The translations under genes were made by a program, and so were the position numbers. A stretch of DNA of 64,000 nucleotides from contig NZ_JACJSE010000003.1 in assembly GCF_014698045.1 (NCBI RefSeq), forward strand, positions 510,985 to 574,984, given 5' to 3'. Source of the DNA: Aulosira sp. FACHB-615 (GTDB taxonomy: Bacteria; Cyanobacteriota; Cyanobacteriia; Cyanobacteriales; Nostocaceae). Positions 61,399 through 64,000 of the stretch are shown piece after piece; position 1 is the stretch's first letter; the number at the start of each line of letters is the position of its first letter. Under the pieces are notes generated by a model. It saw only the letters and a program-made list of their open reading frames with translations, was not told the origin of the DNA and did no database searches.

Positions 61399-62073
61399 AT
61401 GAAATATTTCATCTCAATATCTCTTCTTTTGAAAGCTATGTCAAAACGTAAAATGGCTGCGGGCGTATTGTTTCCTCTGCTGTTATTGGAGTCTGTTTTT
61501 ATTGCTCCAGTCAATGCTTTAAATGCAAAAAAGTTATACCAACTATGTTCTAGTTTTCCCTTAAATTCTCGATGTCAGGGTTACGAAGTACCTATATCTT
61601 TGGATGATCGCTCAGGAAAAAAAGGTGACTGTATTTTAAATAAAAATGACCTAGAAAAACGAGGAAATTGCAAAGTTAACGTGAATGAAATAGGAGTTAC
61701 AATCTACCAAGAAATGGGCGAGAAACTAGAAATAATCAATGATAAAAAATCTACTCAAATAATACAGATTTCTCCCAAAGAAATTAGCCGAATTGAATAT
61801 CGGGAAGATGAAAAAGATAATACTGATGCAAGGGTTGTCAATACACTTTTATTTGGAATTACTGGGTTCCTATTAACTCCAAATAAAAAAATTTCGGAAA
61901 TTCAAATTAATTACGCATCAGCTACTCCCGAAGATACGAGCCAGGAACAACGAAGTATGGATTACTTAAGGATATTTGTTGGGCGAGGTACTGGTAGAGA
62001 AATGCGATCGCAGTTAGAAAAAATTACTGGTCTTCAAGCAGAAACTCCACAAGCCACGAAACTTGCCAATTAA
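61399..62073 (+). CDS. Hypothetical secreted protein
   Basis: I recognise no family. From the ATG at 61399 the protein has 224 residues with a signal sequence made of MKYFISISLLLKAMSKRK and the hydrophobic AAGVLFPLLLLESVFIAPVN (cleavage near VNALNA); the ATG at 61438 (MSKRKMAAG) is an alternative. The mature part has four Cys (LCSSFPLNSRCQG; DCILN; GNCKVN) that could form two disulphides, then a beta-rich segment (IGVTIYQEMGEKLEII, QIIQISPKEISRIEY) and VVNTLLFGITGFLLTPNKKI, a short hydrophobic stretch. The style is like DUF-type outer-surface proteins of cyanobacteria. Confidence 0.6.
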   Translation: MKYFISISLLLKAMSKRKMAAGVLFPLLLLESVFIAPVNALNAKKLYQLCSSFPLNSRCQGYEVPISLDDRSGKKGDCILNKNDLEKRGNCKVNVNEIGVTIYQEMGEKLEIINDKKSTQIIQISPKEISRIEYREDEKDNTDARVVNTLLFGITGFLLTPNKKISEIQINYASATPEDTSQEQRSMDYLRIFVGRGTGREMRSQLEKITGLQAETPQATKLAN

Positions 62074-62156
62074 ACAACATTTAGTAACGCACATCAGATA
62101 AAACTCAATAGGCTTTAGCCCAATTCAAGCATTTTTACTATTAACACAACAAATCT

Positions 62157-64000
62157 ATGACTACTATTCCTTCCGATCCCTTATTTCCAAATCAATGGTA
62201 TTTATATAACCAAGGTCAATCTGGTGGTACTCCTGGTATTGATCTCAATGTGGTTGATGTTTGGGATGACTACACAGGACGCGGTGTTACTGTTGGTGTT
62301 TTTGAAGGGGGAGGCGTTGAATATAATCATCCTGATTTAGCACCGAATTACAACACTTCCATCGATTATGATGGCGTTACCAACGCTGGTAATCCCTACC
62401 CTTTACCCGGAGAAAGCGCCCATGCTACTTCTGTTGCAGGTGTTATTGGTGCTGTGGCGGGAAATGGGATTGGTGGTGTGGGTGTAGCTTATGGTTCTAC
62501 CCTGGCTTCCTTCCGGTTTTCTTACTCAGATATCAACAGCACGATTCGGGCGTTGCAGCGATTACGCAATGTTGATGTGGCTAACAATAGTTGGGCTTAT
62601 GTAGTTGGTTTTGTAGCTGATTTTAACAATCCAGTATTGGCTCAAGCAGGACAAGCTATTCAAGATGCGGCTCAATTTGGACGTAATGGCTTAGGAACTG
62701 CAATAGTATTTGCGGCTGGAAATAGCCGTGAGGGCGGTTTGAATACAAATTACTCAAACTATACAAACGCTCGCCAAGTCATTACTGTAGCGGCACTTGA
62801 TCATAATGGCTTTGCCAGTCCCTACAGTACTCCTGGTGCATCTATTCTGGTTTCGGCTTTTGGTAGTGGGTATGATGGCAGTATTGTCACCACAGATCGT
62901 CAAGGATTTGAAGGCTATGACTATGGAGACTACACCTATAGTTTTAATGGCACTTCCGCAGCCGCACCGCAAGTTTCTGGGGTAGTGGCTTTGTTACTAG
63001 AAGCCAATCGCAATTTAGGTTATCGAGACATCCAAGAAATTCTCGCCTATTCTGCTCGCCAAAACGATTTCTATAACCAAGGTTGGCAAATTAACGGCGC
63101 TAACAACTTTAATGGTGGTGGTTTACACGTCAGCCACGACTATGGATTTGGTTTAGTAGATGCTCATGCTGCTGTGCGTTTGGCAGAAACTTGGCAAACG
63201 CAGAGTGTGTTTAGCAACGAGCAGTCTCTTTCTTACAGCTCTGGTAATTTAGGCTTGGTTATCCCAGATAGCAATACAGGCGGAATTAGTAGCACCTTTA
63301 CTGTTGCTGCTGGTTTAGATGTTGATTGGGTGGAAGTAGAACTTAATCTGACTCATTCTTATCGAGGTGATTTGGTTGTTGATTTGATTTCTCCTAGTGG
63401 AACCATCAGCCGTTTGATCAATCAACCTGGTAATGGCTTGGACTCTGGAGACAATATTGTGTTTAAACTCTCTAGCGCACAACATTGGGGAGAAAGCAGT
63501 GCTGGTAACTGGACACTGAGAATTCAGGATTTATTCCCCTCAGATACTGGTATCCTCAATAGTTGGAATTTGCGTTTATATGGGGATACAGATACTGCTA
63601 ACGACACTTATTTTTACACCAATGAGTATGGTTTTTATGGCACGACTACACTGAGTGATAATACTGGTACAGATACAATTAATGCTGCGGCGATTACTTC
63701 CAACTCCTACCTCAACCTCAATGCAGGTTCTACAAGTATTCTCAATGGAACTACGTTAATTATCAATACAGGAACTATCATCGAAAATGCCTTTGGAGGT
63801 GATGGTAATGACACAATTATTGGTAATAGTGCTGCTAACGTTTTATCTGGTGGTAGAGGTGATGATAGTCTGACTGGTGGTGCTGGTAATGATACATATA
63901 CTGTTGATAGCATCGGAGATGTGGTTATAGAAAACGCGAATGAAGGTACAGATACGATTCGCACCTCCATCAGTTACACCTTGGGAAGCAATTTAGAAAA
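62157..64000 (+). CDS. Subtilisin-like (S8/kexin-type) RTX protease, partial
   Basis: Incomplete at the window end (614 codons present). A long open frame with a peptidase S8 domain (~20-330), a P domain (proprotein convertase type, ~355-475, with SYRGDLVVDLISPSG and GNWTLRIQDL), then calcium-binding RTX repeats from ~546 (GGDGNDTIIGNSAAN, GGRGDDSLTGGAGNDTY). Catalytic His89 (SAHATSVAGV), oxyanion Asn (ANNSWAY) and Ser267 (NGTSAAAPQVSG) are in place; the catalytic Asp position reads VGVFEGGGVEYNHPDL, with Glu50 where Asp is expected. No signal peptide; RTX proteins are exported by type I secretion. N-terminal NQWYLYNQGQSGGTPGIDLN is family-typical. Confidence 0.92.
   Translation, partial: MTTIPSDPLFPNQWYLYNQGQSGGTPGIDLNVVDVWDDYTGRGVTVGVFEGGGVEYNHPDLAPNYNTSIDYDGVTNAGNPYPLPGESAHATSVAGVIGAVAGNGIGGVGVAYGSTLASFRFSYSDINSTIRALQRLRNVDVANNSWAYVVGFVADFNNPVLAQAGQAIQDAAQFGRNGLGTAIVFAAGNSREGGLNTNYSNYTNARQVITVAALDHNGFASPYSTPGASILVSAFGSGYDGSIVTTDRQGFEGYDYGDYTYSFNGTSAAAPQVSGVVALLLEANRNLGYRDIQEILAYSARQNDFYNQGWQINGANNFNGGGLHVSHDYGFGLVDAHAAVRLAETWQTQSVFSNEQSLSYSSGNLGLVIPDSNTGGISSTFTVAAGLDVDWVEVELNLTHSYRGDLVVDLISPSGTISRLINQPGNGLDSGDNIVFKLSSAQHWGESSAGNWTLRIQDLFPSDTGILNSWNLRLYGDTDTANDTYFYTNEYGFYGTTTLSDNTGTDTINAAAITSNSYLNLNAGSTSILNGTTLIINTGTIIENAFGGDGNDTIIGNSAANVLSGGRGDDSLTGGAGNDTYTVDSIGDVVIENANEGTDTIRTSISYTLGSNLE

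Noticed and set aside
63707..63970. 87-codon minus-strand frame at the window end
   Set aside because: Antisense to the RTX repeats of the partial protease, which have a strong codon pattern.

Overview
The window comes from a filamentous, very probably heterocystous cyanobacterium of the Nostocales (Nostoc/Anabaena/Calothrix-like). The grounds are the dense GCGATCGC (HIP1) octamers, a split F1Fo-ATP synthase locus with both b and b' subunits but no beta/epsilon genes, an XisI-family gene, many DUF families typical of cyanobacteria, and intergenic short repeats characteristic of Nostoc chromosomes. It is ordinary chromosome; no prophage, IS transposase, CRISPR array, rRNA or tRNA was recognised.

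Layout: 0.5-8.7 kb is signalling (DUF3352 protein, Cache-type histidine kinase, DUF1232 protein, PPP-type phosphatase, RppA/RppB-like two-component pair). 8.9-15.7 kb holds an amino-acid permease with a lipoprotein methyltransferase-fold protein, and a phosphate-binding-protein-like lipoprotein in an operon with a second histidine kinase. 15.8-24.3 kb holds holA, small redox/stress genes, an SDR-CIA30 protein resembling plant HCF173, and a RelE/HigA-like toxin-antitoxin pair. 24.3-30.4 kb has a decayed histidine kinase, a moxR-DUF58 locus interrupted by a DUF2281/PIN toxin-antitoxin pair, an orphan xisI and a TPR protein that stops where a CHAT domain would normally follow. 31-37.5 kb is a redox/detoxification cluster (three glutathione/SDR-type enzymes, a Tat-exported dienelactone hydrolase, a methyltransferase, an atypical SDR). 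37.8-43 kb has a large di-haem cytochrome, a 1.3 kb gene-free AT-rich gap and mgtE with a structured leader. 43.4-51.1 kb is accessory: a MazF-type pair, a three-gene cassette of small unknown proteins, a 1073-residue GH15/phosphorylase-kinase-like protein, a lipoprotein and a DUF2283 two-gene cassette. 51.3-57.9 kb is the ATP synthase operon on the minus strand. 58.4-64 kb has a Ser/Thr kinase fused to a periplasmic-binding-protein domain, a secreted unknown and the start of a subtilisin-like RTX protease that runs off the window.

The most interesting points are: (1) the three-gene cassette at 44.6-45.4 kb, whose middle protein looks like a minimal Mrr/PD-(D/E)XK fragment; (2) a 127-bp copy of the atpG 3' end plus operon terminator flanking a two-gene DUF2283 cassette, as if the cassette had inserted at the end of the ATP synthase operon; (3) two separate cases where a substrate-binding-protein fold is coupled to a kinase (an SBP-histidine kinase operon and a Ser/Thr kinase-SBP fusion); (4) four toxin-antitoxin-like pairs in 30 kb, one inside moxR-DUF58; and (5) a translation-start-sequestering hairpin before mgtE. 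All family assignments are from reading motifs by eye; no database search was possible.
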